From positions 62,001 to 126,000 of the forward strand of contig NZ_JABAHZ010000007.1 of NCBI RefSeq assembly GCF_012641265.1: 64,000 nucleotides of DNA, given 5' to 3'. Positions 23,487-32,727 of the stretch are shown piece after piece. Made by a program: the position numbers and the translations under genes. The DNA comes from Chitinophaga eiseniae. Lineage in GTDB: Bacteria > Bacteroidota > Bacteroidia > Chitinophagales > Chitinophagaceae. The notes below the pieces were generated by a model that was not told the origin of the DNA, did not search any database, and saw nothing but the letters and a program-made list of their open reading frames with translations. The first letter of the stretch is position 1, and the number at the start of each line of letters is the position of its first letter.

Positions 23487-25899
23487 CGATATTCCAGATA
23501 ATGTTTTCCCGGCGCCAGCGGCTGCTCTTCAGATCCCATTCACTCAGGTACCAGCCGTTTTTGTTACCGGTAAAGTAAGGCACCTTCAAGGGAATACCCC
23601 AATCGAGGCGCACCAGGAAATATGAAAAGTCCAAACGCAGACCGGCTCCCGTACCCATGGCCAGATCATGGTACAACTGACTTAACTGGAATTCGGAGCC
23701 GGGTCTGGACGGATCTTTCCGGATCATCCAGATATTACCCATATCCAGGAAGGTAGCGCCTTTCAGGTTTATGCTGCCTCCAAACATTCTCAACAAGTCG
23801 AAACGGTATTCTATATTCCCTTCCAGCTTCATATCGCCGGTTTGATCAGGGAAGGCCTGTGCGGTAGCAGAAGAGTCCTTGAAGGATCCCGGCCCTAATG
23901 TACGCAGGCGCCAGGCCCGGATGCTATTTGGGCCACCGGAAGTAAACTGTCTTACATAAGGTAACACCTGTGAATAACTATAGGGGATACCTACGCCCGC
24001 ATACGCCCTGGTGGCTAATCCGCTGTGAATGCCCAACTTCCAGTAATGACGGTAATCCGCTTCCAGCTTCACAAAATTGGAAATGTTAACGCCTGTTGCT
24101 GTTTCCAGGTTGGTGTTCTTTCCTGAGATGCCATTTACCAGGCTGTTGATACCGCTCAACCATCCGCCGGATTCTTCCACATTTACCCGGAAATAGCTAT
24201 AGTGGCGGGGATGCAGCAGGTCCTGGTTGCTATAAATAAACGAAACACTTTCCCCGCCAATCAATGCCGGTTCGAAGCTGCGTTTCAGGTAGGGGTTGGT
24301 ATTCACCACGGAGTCGCGGAATGTTGGATTAAGGGATACGCCTACATAGTTGATCGTAATGGGCCGTACAATCCAGCGTTTATAGAGCGTTTCATTCCAG
24401 TCGTATCCATAGGAGGCATTGAAGCTGGTGACATCAAATTTTTCTATGCGCGACAGGTAATTGGCGCCCAGCGTAAGCCTGGTTTTAGCATTTGATCTGT
24501 TGGATTGTTTGATATGAAAAGGCAGTGCAAAGCGGGGCCAGGTAAGGCTTACCTCTCCTCCAAACTGTTTGGACTGCAATGTCCAGCCTGTTTCCTGTTT
24601 CACCAGTTCGATACCCGTATTGATGCTCATACCCAGCTGGGTAGCAGTCTTATTCAGATTGATATGACGGTAGTTCAGGGTAATACCTGAACCCAACGTA
24701 TAGTCGGAACTGTTACTTACCTCGAAACTAACGCCCAGCTCCTGTTTGCGGCGGGGTGTCAGGAAGAGGTAGGCATCCAGTGTATTTACGGAGTCTTTGG
24801 GCTCTTTGTATTGGAGGGTCACAAATTGCCAGATACCCAAATCATATAATTTATTAACCGTGTTGTTGTACTGTTGGAGGGAATAGGTTTCTCCCGGCCT
24901 GAGCAAAATAGACCTGGAGAGTATTTTGGGCCGTAGAATCTCCTGGTGGTAGCGGATGTTGATATATTTCCGGTCATCCTTTTTCAGTGAGCTATCGGCC
25001 GGGTTGCCGTTCAGTGAAAAATCGGGATACACATAAATTTTACCAATGTGGTGGGGCTGCCAGCTGGAAGTGCTGTCCTCCGGGTTTTTGATGCGTATTT
25101 CCACATCCATGGTTAATTTATCTCTCCCTTTATTTTCATTGAAAATATTTACCAGCCCTTCAAAGGGGTTGAGGCTATTCCGGAAGAGGGCTTTATTGAG
25201 GGTATCTACGCTGTATTCAATGGCATCGCGGTTAAATTTATAATAGCCTGCATCTTTGATCAGGCGGGTTAGCCTTTCCCGTTCGCTGCCCAGCGTGGCC
25301 GATTTGAAAGCCATTCCTTTCTGGATAAGGGATAATTTCTCATTGGCTTTAACGAGGCGGAGAATGGCGGAATCGGGTATGGCGTAGGTAATTTTATCTA
25401 TCACAAAATTTCTCCCGGTATTTACCTCGTAGGTAACACTGGTTTTCCTGCGTTTGGTTTTCTCGCTGTATTGAACGGTGGCATAAAAGAATCCCTGGTT
25501 ATGGAGATAGCTGGTCATACGGTCCACCGATTCTTTGGCTTTCGTAGAATCGTATACCACCGGCTCTTCCAGGTTTCTTTTAGAGAGGACGAGGTTCCAG
25601 AACCAGTTTGATTTTTTCTCATTATACTTCTGGTTATAGAGCCATACCTTGATACGGGAGTTGAGTAATTTCTTATTGGGCTGCTGTGTCATCAGCGATT
25701 TGGAGGAAAGGGAGCTGCGGATATCCTGTTTTTCGGAATTAAGGATATCGCCTTTTACCACCACTTTACTGCTGGTGTACAGCGATTGATTGGATTGAAG
25801 ATACCTGGTATTGGAGCACGCTGCCAACGTGAATACTACAGCCAATAGCAGCAATTGTTTCAGCAGTAAGAATCTGGAATTTGGAGGCAGCAGCATCAC
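23467..25899 (-). CDS. TamL-like lipidated Omp85-family outer membrane protein
   Basis: BamA/TamA proteins fold or export proteins at the outer membrane. The 810-residue protein has an N-terminal lipobox, TLAACSNTRYLQ, so it is a lipoprotein, as in the TamL subgroup of Bacteroidota. Several POTRA-like regions (for example FFYATVQYSEKTKRR) precede a C-terminal 16-strand barrel. The barrel contains the Omp85 elements FTSGGPNSIRAWRLRTLGPG (the conserved loop-6 RGF-like signature in altered form) and EGNIEYRFDL. Its cellular partner TamB is not in the window. Confidence 0.82.
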   Translation of the reverse strand: MMLLPPNSRFLLLKQLLLLAVVFTLAACSNTRYLQSNQSLYTSSKVVVKGDILNSEKQDIRSSLSSKSLMTQQPNKKLLNSRIKVWLYNQKYNEKKSNWFWNLVLSKRNLEEPVVYDSTKAKESVDRMTSYLHNQGFFYATVQYSEKTKRRKTSVTYEVNTGRNFVIDKITYAIPDSAILRLVKANEKLSLIQKGMAFKSATLGSERERLTRLIKDAGYYKFNRDAIEYSVDTLNKALFRNSLNPFEGLVNIFNENKGRDKLTMDVEIRIKNPEDSTSSWQPHHIGKIYVYPDFSLNGNPADSSLKKDDRKYINIRYHQEILRPKILSRSILLRPGETYSLQQYNNTVNKLYDLGIWQFVTLQYKEPKDSVNTLDAYLFLTPRRKQELGVSFEVSNSSDYTLGSGITLNYRHINLNKTATQLGMSINTGIELVKQETGWTLQSKQFGGEVSLTWPRFALPFHIKQSNRSNAKTRLTLGANYLSRIEKFDVTSFNASYGYDWNETLYKRWIVRPITINYVGVSLNPTFRDSVVNTNPYLKRSFEPALIGGESVSFIYSNQDLLHPRHYSYFRVNVEESGGWLSGINSLVNGISGKNTNLETATGVNISNFVKLEADYRHYWKLGIHSGLATRAYAGVGIPYSYSQVLPYVRQFTSGGPNSIRAWRLRTLGPGSFKDSSATAQAFPDQTGDMKLEGNIEYRFDLLRMFGGSINLKGATFLDMGNIWMIRKDPSRPGSEFQLSQLYHDLAMGTGAGLRLDFSYFLVRLDWGIPLKVPYFTGNKNGWYLSEWDLKSSRWRRENIIWNIAIGYPF

Positions 25900-25962
25900 G
25901 GGTGAAAACGTTATTAATCATTTAAAAAGCCAACAGGGAGTAAGCCGTTATCACGCCTCTTC

Positions 25963-25993
25963 TTGGCTGATTAAAAGAAATCGTGTAGGTTTG
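25963..25993 (+). promoter_or_regulatory. Promoter 5 nt from the rRNA methylase start
   Basis: TTG at 25963-25965, a 20-nt spacer and TAGGTTTG at 25986-25993 match the -33/-7 pattern. Only GCCCC separates the box from the ATG. Confidence 0.65.
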
Positions 25994-25998
25994 GCCCC

Positions 25999-26739
25999 AT
26001 GTTGTCAAAGGCGCAAATTAAATATATTCAATCATTACAGCACAAAAAAAACAGGCAAAAATCCAGCCAGTATGTGGCAGAAGGGGATAAGATCGTGCAG
26101 GAGCTGCTACAGGCGGGCATGCCCGTAAAAGGAGTGTTTGCCACTGCCGAATGGCTGGAGCAGCACCAGGCGCTGTTAAACAATTTACCTGCAGGCGCCG
26201 TTGTAGCTGTTGAATCTGCCGTACTTAAACAATTATCTTCCCTGACTACGCCTAACAGGGCTATGGCCTTGCTGGATATGCCGGCGCCGGTAGATCCGAT
26301 GCCGGAGCCGGGGAGTGTTGTTTTGGCGCTGGAAGCCATACAAGACCCGGGGAATATGGGTACCCTGATCCGTATTGCCGACTGGTTTGGTATTTCCAGG
26401 ATTATTTGTTCACCCGATTGTGTAGATGTATATAATCCTAAAACAATACAGGCCACCATGGGTAGCATGGTAAGGGTACGTATAGCCGAATACGATATCC
26501 CGGAATTATTGCGGAATACCTCCCTGCCTTCTTATGCCGCTACTTTACATGGTAAGAACATAGCTGATTTCCCGGCGATAAAGGAAGGAATTATCCTGAT
26601 TGGCAATGAAGGAAGAGGATTAACGGAAGAAGTAACCGCCCTGGCTACCCATCAGATCACCATTCCCCGTCTCGGTGGCGCCGAATCGCTGAATGCGGCC
26701 ATCGCTGCAGGTATTATTTGCGGCCGATTACTTATTTAA
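25999..26739 (+). CDS. TrmH-family (SpoU) RNA 2'-O-methyltransferase
   Basis: This SPOUT methyltransferase of 246 residues probably modifies rRNA or tRNA ribose. The N-terminal substrate-binding domain contains QYVAEGDKIVQELLQAGMPV. The SPOUT core has the three family motifs: EAIQDPGNMGTLIRIADWFG (motif 1 with N and R), ILIGNEGRGL (motif 2) and ITIPRLGGAESLNAAIAAGI (motif 3), which together form the SAM-binding knot. Which RNA it acts on is not evident. The lipoprotein gene starts 6 nt after its stop and is probably co-transcribed. Confidence 0.9.
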   Translation: MLSKAQIKYIQSLQHKKNRQKSSQYVAEGDKIVQELLQAGMPVKGVFATAEWLEQHQALLNNLPAGAVVAVESAVLKQLSSLTTPNRAMALLDMPAPVDPMPEPGSVVLALEAIQDPGNMGTLIRIADWFGISRIICSPDCVDVYNPKTIQATMGSMVRVRIAEYDIPELLRNTSLPSYAATLHGKNIADFPAIKEGIILIGNEGRGLTEEVTALATHQITIPRLGGAESLNAAIAAGIICGRLLI

Positions 26740-26745
26740 CCTGTC

Positions 26746-27777
26746 ATGATACCCCGAATCATACTTATTTGCCTGTTGCTTGGTTGTATTTCTTGTCACC
26801 AGCGGATGCCGCGAAAGGTAACGCCGGCATTTTACTATTGGAAGCAAGCCTGGACCGGCAATAGCCAGGAACTGCAATATGCGGAGCAACTACCTGCAAA
26901 ACGACTTTACATTAAGCTGTTTGATGTTGATATTGACGAAGTGACCAAAGCGCCGGTACCGGTTGCCATCTTTAAACAGGCGGCTCCACTCCCGGCTAAT
27001 ACCGATATTATACCGGTAGTATTCCTGATGAATGAAGTATGGGCCCATCCCGACCCACAGCTGGCCGGCAAGGTGAGTAAGCTCATGGCGCAACTGTGTG
27101 ATAGCCTGCCAGCGGGGCGGATTCCCGAAGTGCAGCTCGACTGCGACTGGACACAAACCAGCCGGGAGGCTTATTTCTCCTTTATTAAACAAATCAGGCA
27201 AACGCCTTTTTTCCAGCATCGCCGGGTATCTGCCACTATCCGGATGTACCAGGTCAAGTATAAAGTACGCACTGGCATACCGCCTGTAGACAGGGGGCTG
27301 CTGATGTGTTATAATATGGGAGACCTGCGTAAGCCTGGCCCTCATAATTCTATCCTTGATCTGGAGACGATGGCGTCTTACCTCGGCGAACAACGGGTAG
27401 CCAACTATCCCTTACCTTTGGACATTGCTTTACCCCTTTTTTCCTGGAGCGTGTTGTTTCGTAATGATACCGGCTATGTGGGCATTTTGCGAAACGTGGG
27501 AGAAAGAGAGTTACAAAACACCCGGCTTTTTGCCCCAGGAAAAAAACATTTATATACCGTACAGCAGGATACCTTACTAAATGGCTATCCACTCCGGAAA
27601 GGAAATGTTATCCGGCGTGAAAGCGTTGATAAGCCGAGCCTGGAAGGCGCTGCCAGGATGGTGGCAGCACAGCTGGCCACCAGCGATCCTGCTGTTATAT
27701 TTTATCATTTAGATTCCGTGACACTTAAAAATTATCCATTGGATGAACTACAAAAAATCACTCGTATTTTTAACTAG
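26746..27777 (+). CDS. Hypothetical lipoprotein with possible TIM-barrel fold (DUF3142-like)
   Basis: The 343-residue protein has a lipobox LLGCISC at about residues 12-18, so it is lipid-anchored. The mature part carries alternating strand and helix segments, including RIPEVQLDCDWT, followed by a helix and VSATIRMYQVKYK. This acidic D-x-D pattern at a strand end is reminiscent of the catalytic strand of (beta/alpha)8 glycosidase-like proteins such as DUF3142. This is a fold guess, not a family match. It overlaps the next gene by 35 nt, so the two are likely translated together. Confidence 0.55.
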   Translation: MIPRIILICLLLGCISCHQRMPRKVTPAFYYWKQAWTGNSQELQYAEQLPAKRLYIKLFDVDIDEVTKAPVPVAIFKQAAPLPANTDIIPVVFLMNEVWAHPDPQLAGKVSKLMAQLCDSLPAGRIPEVQLDCDWTQTSREAYFSFIKQIRQTPFFQHRRVSATIRMYQVKYKVRTGIPPVDRGLLMCYNMGDLRKPGPHNSILDLETMASYLGEQRVANYPLPLDIALPLFSWSVLFRNDTGYVGILRNVGERELQNTRLFAPGKKHLYTVQQDTLLNGYPLRKGNVIRRESVDKPSLEGAARMVAAQLATSDPAVIFYHLDSVTLKNYPLDELQKITRIFN

Positions 27778-30067
27778 CTTTTGCATTGCTTTTTTCGGGA
27801 ATATCATTTATACCCTTTCCTGTGGCGGAGAAGAAGATCCCTATGATTACTACGTTTCCTTTTTTAATCCCACTATAAAGGGAGAAGGATATGAACCTTT
27901 TTACTATACCTCGCTAACCACTTTTTATAGCGATCCGACTCCCTCTGAAGAAACCGCCAATGTAGCCGACTGGCAGGGATATACCGGTAGTAAGGTAACG
28001 GTAAAGGACATACGGGAATGTATTTACACATATAGCCAGGAGCAGTTATCCATCATTGCCAATGGCAGTAACCTGCTGCCAGATAGCGTAAAGCAAAACA
28101 CTTTTACCCAGTTTTTACTGAAAGAGAAAAACAGGGAAGCTGCCCGTTACCTGCTGTTCGCTAAAACCTGCGAACCCGCTGTGATCAATGCAGATCCCTG
28201 GTCTGTTCCCGAACGGAATACTGTGTTGCTGGGAAATTTGTACAAGGAGGGAGAAGAATTATACAATAAAACAAGGGACAAAGATATCCGCGACCGATAT
28301 GCGTTCCAGTTGATCAGGCTACAGCATTACAGCAAAGAATACGCGGCAGCAGCGACATCTTTTGACAAGCTGTTTGGTGGAAAAGAAGCTTCCTCGTTGG
28401 TGTATTATAAAGCCTTGTCGCTAAAAGCCGGCGCCCTCCTGCGCATGAAGGATTCGGTACAAGGCGCCTACCTGTTTTCCCGCGTATTTGAAAAAGCGCC
28501 ATCCCTGCGTATTCCCAGCTTTACAGGTTTGATGTGGGCAAATACTACCGCCAGGGATGTATATCCCCTGTGTAAAGACAACCATGAAAAAGGCACAGTA
28601 GCTGCCGTTTATGGGTTGGCGAATGCGGACTTCAGCCTGGCGGGTTTACGGGAAGTATACGCTTTTGATCCTGCTTCTCCGACAATGACCATTTTATTGG
28701 GTAGAGAATTGAATAAACTGGAGCAGGGCTATTTAAGTCCTTACCTCGAACAAATAGCATCAAATGGCATGGTGAGTATGCGGGATTATGCCGTAGAAGA
28801 AAGAGGGAAAATGCTCATACAGTTAAAAGCATTGCAGCAGGTGGTGGATAGCCTGATAGATAAGGGTAAGCTTCGGGATATGGACCTGTGGCGGATTTCG
28901 TCTGCCTATTTATCTTACATGGGTAAGGATTATGCTGGTGCCAAAGCCCGGCTCGATGCGGTGAAAGCAAAAGATGCAGATACCAGGGATCAGTGGGAGA
29001 TCATTAACCTGTTGGTGAATATTAATCAACAGAAAACCATCGACAGCACTTTTGAATCCAAACTGCTGGCGTCTTTCAAATGGCTGGATTCCAAAACACC
29101 GGAAAGTGCCTCCACCGATGGCTGGTGGGGCAATACCGGCAAGCCCGCCTTTTTCAGGAAAACATACCGCAACCTGTTGTTTGCTGTGTTGGCACCCCGT
29201 TACCATCAGCAGGGCGACCTGGTAAAGGAAGCGCTGATCCGGGGGCGTTGCGATTCGCTTCATAATGGCTATGGCGTTTCCGGGGAAACAGCAGTAGCCC
29301 AGATCACCGATGATATGAATACTGCGGCGCTGATTAGATTGAATGATTTTCTGCGTCAACCGGTTAAAACGCCTTATGAAACCTACCTGGTACGTTTCTT
29401 CCCAAAAGAGATCAATATGAGTGAACGGATAGGCATCAGCTATATGCGGGTACATGATTTCAGTCATGCGCGCGACTGGTTTAAGAAAACGCCCGCATCT
29501 GCTATGGCAGCTTCTTACCAGGCATTCCGCGAACAGTTGCAGGACTTTGGAGAGGATACCGCTATCCGCACCTATAATAAACCCATCAACCAATTGCAGT
29601 TTTGTGAACGCATGGTGCAGTTGGAGGGAAAAATGAAAACTACGCCGGTGTCTTCCTCGGTATACTACGATTATGCGTCGGCGTTATTCAGCATTTCTTA
29701 TTATGGAAAGACCTGGTTTTTTGTGAAAGACTACCGGCCATCAACTGATTGGTATACCAGTGCCTATGATAAAGATCCGTTCACGAAACAGTATTTTGGC
29801 TGCTATGCAGCAGAAAGCTATTACCTGAAAGCTGCCCAGGCCAGTACCGACCGGGAGTTCAGGGCCAGGTGTGCTTTTATGGCGGCGCGTTGTTCGCAGA
29901 AACATACTGCGGAAAATAATGACAGCGATAAGTATTTGTCCGCGTTGATACGTAACCGTTATTTCCCTTTGTTAGCTACCAATTTTGCAGATACGAAATT
30001 CTACCAGCAGGTATATGGGCAATGCAGTTACCTGCGTGACTATGTAAAAGTGACTAAGAAGAAATAG
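27743..30067 (+). CDS. Hypothetical exported TPR-like protein, 774 residues
   Basis: The signal segment ends at IIYTLSCGGEEDPYDYY. The LSC-G motif suggests lipidation. The rest is predominantly helical with repeated A-x-x-Y/F and L-x-x-L patterns, for example AYLFSRVFEKAPSLRIP and FRARCAFMAARCSQKH, consistent with an irregular TPR or superhelical scaffold. No enzyme motif is seen. The start lies inside the preceding lipoprotein gene (35-nt overlap), and its stop abuts the stop of the convergent FtsX gene with no spacer. The pair looks like a two-component outer-membrane or periplasmic system of unknown role. Confidence 0.6.
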   Translation: MNYKKSLVFLTSFCIAFFGNIIYTLSCGGEEDPYDYYVSFFNPTIKGEGYEPFYYTSLTTFYSDPTPSEETANVADWQGYTGSKVTVKDIRECIYTYSQEQLSIIANGSNLLPDSVKQNTFTQFLLKEKNREAARYLLFAKTCEPAVINADPWSVPERNTVLLGNLYKEGEELYNKTRDKDIRDRYAFQLIRLQHYSKEYAAAATSFDKLFGGKEASSLVYYKALSLKAGALLRMKDSVQGAYLFSRVFEKAPSLRIPSFTGLMWANTTARDVYPLCKDNHEKGTVAAVYGLANADFSLAGLREVYAFDPASPTMTILLGRELNKLEQGYLSPYLEQIASNGMVSMRDYAVEERGKMLIQLKALQQVVDSLIDKGKLRDMDLWRISSAYLSYMGKDYAGAKARLDAVKAKDADTRDQWEIINLLVNINQQKTIDSTFESKLLASFKWLDSKTPESASTDGWWGNTGKPAFFRKTYRNLLFAVLAPRYHQQGDLVKEALIRGRCDSLHNGYGVSGETAVAQITDDMNTAALIRLNDFLRQPVKTPYETYLVRFFPKEINMSERIGISYMRVHDFSHARDWFKKTPASAMAASYQAFREQLQDFGEDTAIRTYNKPINQLQFCERMVQLEGKMKTTPVSSSVYYDYASALFSISYYGKTWFFVKDYRPSTDWYTSAYDKDPFTKQYFGCYAAESYYLKAAQASTDREFRARCAFMAARCSQKHTAENNDSDKYLSALIRNRYFPLLATNFADTKFYQQVYGQCSYLRDYVKVTKKK

Positions 30068-31303
30068 CTATTTAAACTGAATAGCTTTTACCGGGGTTAT
30101 CCAGCGGATAATCCTGGCAGGTATCAGCAGTATGATGGTGCAGATAAAAAATGTGCCGGCATTGATCAGTAGTACATCTATCCAGCGTACATCTACTGCT
30201 GCTACCGACATGTAGTAAGATTCCTCCGGCAATTTAAATATACCGGTGCTTTGTTGCAGGAAGGCGATGCCCAGTCCGAATAGGTCGCCAATGAATATTC
30301 CCATCAGGATAATATATGCGGCCTGGTATACAAATATTTTCTGAATGCTCCAGTTACGCATCCCCAGGGCTTTGGCGATGCCTATCATATTGGTGCGCTC
30401 CAATATGAGTATCAGGATAGCCGTTATCATGTTAATGACGGCTACAATAGTCATAATGATGATGATGATGAGTTCATTCTGGTTCTGTAGTTGTAACCAG
30501 TCGAAAATATTGGGGTAGATATCCCGGATGGTACGGGTAAACAGCTGGTCGGGCAGCAGGTTGTTGTCGATATACCGGGCGGTGGAGTCCATGTTATGGT
30601 AGCTGTTGAGCATTATTTCATAACCACCTACTGCATTGGGGGCCCAGTCGTTGAGTTTGCGTACCAGGTTGAGATCGCCGATCACATAGGTTTTGTCGTA
30701 TTCTTCTATGCCCGTTTTATATATGCCCGTTACCGTTAGTTTGCGGGCGCGAGGAGGTAATCCGCCGCCTTGTATGAAATAGATAATCGCTTTGTCGTTG
30801 ACCTTCAGTTTTAATTCTTTGGCGGTATATTCCGAAATCATTATTTCCGGTGCGTAGGATGAGTCGTTGAATTTCAGGAGGTTACCTGCCTGGAGGAAGC
30901 GTTTTAACTGTGTCCAGTTATAGCTTTTGTCAACGCCTTTGAAGATGATACCGTCTATCTCTTTATCAGATTTAATGATAGCTGATTTGGTAGCGTAGTT
31001 GCTGATTGTTTTTATACCGGTGGCCAGTTTAATGCTGTCTATCAGGCTGGTTCTGCTGGTAAAGGGAATTTCTTCTGTGAGTGGGCCAGCGTTGGGTTGG
31101 TATTGATTAATGTGCAGGTGTCCCCAAAAGCTGAAGATCTTTTCCTGGATAACTTCCTGGAAGCCGTTTACCAATGCAGTTGCCAGTATCATTACCGCCA
31201 CGCTCACCGCAGTAGCAGCTACGGCGATATTGATGATAAATTTTGAAAAAGAGGAACCTTTATTAAAGGCAATCCGTCTGGCGATAAAAAATGATAAACG
31301 CAT
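30068..31303 (-). CDS. FtsX-family ABC transporter permease
   Basis: This 411-residue permease starts at the ATG 6 nt inside the longer frame, because the upstream TTG forms part of the promoter box. It has one N-terminal membrane segment (INIAVAATAVSVAVMILATAL), a large periplasmic domain of about 200 residues, and three C-terminal segments (IIIIMTIVAVINMITAILIL and following). This LolC/LolE/MacB-like layout fits lipoprotein release or export. No ATPase is adjacent. The LolD-type ATPase near 46.4 kb could be a partner, but the distance makes this speculative. Confidence 0.85.
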   Translation of the reverse strand: MRLSFFIARRIAFNKGSSFSKFIINIAVAATAVSVAVMILATALVNGFQEVIQEKIFSFWGHLHINQYQPNAGPLTEEIPFTSRTSLIDSIKLATGIKTISNYATKSAIIKSDKEIDGIIFKGVDKSYNWTQLKRFLQAGNLLKFNDSSYAPEIMISEYTAKELKLKVNDKAIIYFIQGGGLPPRARKLTVTGIYKTGIEEYDKTYVIGDLNLVRKLNDWAPNAVGGYEIMLNSYHNMDSTARYIDNNLLPDQLFTRTIRDIYPNIFDWLQLQNQNELIIIIIMTIVAVINMITAILILILERTNMIGIAKALGMRNWSIQKIFVYQAAYIILMGIFIGDLFGLGIAFLQQSTGIFKLPEESYYMSVAAVDVRWIDVLLINAGTFFICTIILLIPARIIRWITPVKAIQFK

Positions 31304-31306
31304 GGG

Positions 31307-31314
31307 CAAATATA
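31307..31314 (-). promoter_or_regulatory. -7 box 3 nt from the FtsX start
   Basis: The minus strand reads TATATTTG, matching TAnnTTTG, followed by CCC and the ATG. Confidence 0.5.
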
Positions 31315-31316
31315 GG

Positions 31317-31352
31317 GAAAAGCGGAAAGCATATGTATCCTTTCGGCTTTTA
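31317..31352. repeat. Short palindrome in the FtsX / DUF5103 divergent promoter region
   Basis: AAAAGCGGAAAG pairs with CTTTCGGCTTTT with one mismatch around ATATGTAT. The arms resemble the dispersed AAAGCCGAAAGCTTAAAGCA element. Confidence 0.5.
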
Positions 31353-31381
31353 GTCGTACCTTAAGCCATCAATTACCTCGT

Positions 31382-32671
31382 ATGCGTACAGCAGCTTTTT
31401 TTTTAATAGCCCTTGCTTCCTGCCTGTTCAGCAACAGTATAGTAGCGCAGGTGAATGCTATTACTCCGGACCATGTCTTCTACAATAATATTAAGTCTGT
31501 AAAGTTCAGCCAGGCCGGCGATCCGCTCAGTATGCCCATGTATACCATCGGCTCTGGGGATAAGCTGGAACTGTCTTTTGATGACATGGACAATGATGTG
31601 AAGAATTATTATTACTCCTTTGTATTATGTAATGCCGATTGGACACCGGCTCCTGTAAATCCGTTCGACTATATGCGGGGCTTTTCAGAAACGAGGATAC
31701 TTAACTATAAATTATCCAGTGTTTCCCTGGCAAGGTATACGCATTATAGTGTGCAGCTGCCGGGGACCAATAGTTACCCGGTAAAATCGGGCAATTACCT
31801 GCTAAAAGTATACCTGGATAGTGATACTTCTCAATTGGCATTTACCCGCCGGATGTTTGTAATAGAAAATAAGGCAGGCATATCTGGTTTTATACAACAG
31901 CCTATTGCGCCAAAATTATTCCGCACGTTTCAGAAGATCAATTTTGAGGTAAATACGGGCGCGCTGAATATCCAGAATCCATTTGACCAGATAAAAATAG
32001 TGGTACTGCAGAATTACCGTTGGGATAATGCGCTCACCGGCCTTAAGCCTCAATTTATTAATGGGAACGTATTAAAATACAATGCTGAGCAGGATTGTAT
32101 TATGCCAGGCGGAAAGGAATACCGGTGGATCGACTTGCGTAGCTTCCGCCTGCAAACGGAAAGGGTGAAGCATTCGGAATATCATAATAACAGCACCGAT
32201 ATTTATGCAGTAACGGATAAGGAACGGTCTGATATGATATACCAGTTTATCAAGGATATTAACGGCAGGTATTACCTGGCCACACTGGATGATTACGACC
32301 CTAATTTCGAGGGGGATTATGCATCCGTGCACTTTTCCTTTGCTGCGCCGGAGCCCTATGCAGGATATGATATGTACCTGTATGGAGAGTTGACCAATTA
32401 CGAATGCAACGATAAGAACAAACTTACTTACAATGGAGAAACCCGTGCCTACGAAGGAACCCTATTTTTGAAGCAGGGATATTATAACTACATCTATGGT
32501 TTGGTGGATAAGAGAAAGGCTAACCCAAGGTTAGATACCGAGTTAACAGAGGGCAATTGGTGGGAAACGGAGAATAACTACACCATTCTCCTGTATTACC
32601 GGGCATTGGGGGGAAGGGCTGATGAACTGGTATCTTCTATTACCTTAAACTCTATCCTGAACAGGAAGTAA
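31382..32671 (+). CDS. DUF5103 protein (type IX secretion plug-like)
   Basis: The 429-residue protein has a signal peptide to about residue 22 and then the DUF5103 architecture found in Bacteroidota. The conserved N-terminal stretch includes SFDDMDNDVKNYYYSFVLCN and PFDYMRGFSETRI, and the C-terminal part includes YDMYLYGELTNYE and LFLKQGYYNYIYGLVD. Proteins of this family include the plug that seals the SprA translocon of the type IX secretion system when no substrate engages it. No other T9SS gene is nearby. A terminator follows. Confidence 0.82.
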   Translation: MRTAAFFLIALASCLFSNSIVAQVNAITPDHVFYNNIKSVKFSQAGDPLSMPMYTIGSGDKLELSFDDMDNDVKNYYYSFVLCNADWTPAPVNPFDYMRGFSETRILNYKLSSVSLARYTHYSVQLPGTNSYPVKSGNYLLKVYLDSDTSQLAFTRRMFVIENKAGISGFIQQPIAPKLFRTFQKINFEVNTGALNIQNPFDQIKIVVLQNYRWDNALTGLKPQFINGNVLKYNAEQDCIMPGGKEYRWIDLRSFRLQTERVKHSEYHNNSTDIYAVTDKERSDMIYQFIKDINGRYYLATLDDYDPNFEGDYASVHFSFAAPEPYAGYDMYLYGELTNYECNDKNKLTYNGETRAYEGTLFLKQGYYNYIYGLVDKRKANPRLDTELTEGNWWETENNYTILLYYRALGGRADELVSSITLNSILNRK

Positions 32672-32686
32672 TCGATATTTGTAAAT

Positions 32687-32725
32687 AAAAAAGGGAGATG
32701 AATTTTTTTCATCTCCCTTTTTTAT
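32687..32725. terminator. Terminator between DUF5103 and NDH-2
   Basis: AAAAAAGGGAGATGAA pairs with TTCATCTCCCTTTTTT. The A-rich and T-rich ends make it bidirectional between convergent genes. Confidence 0.85.
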
Positions 32726-32727
32726 TA

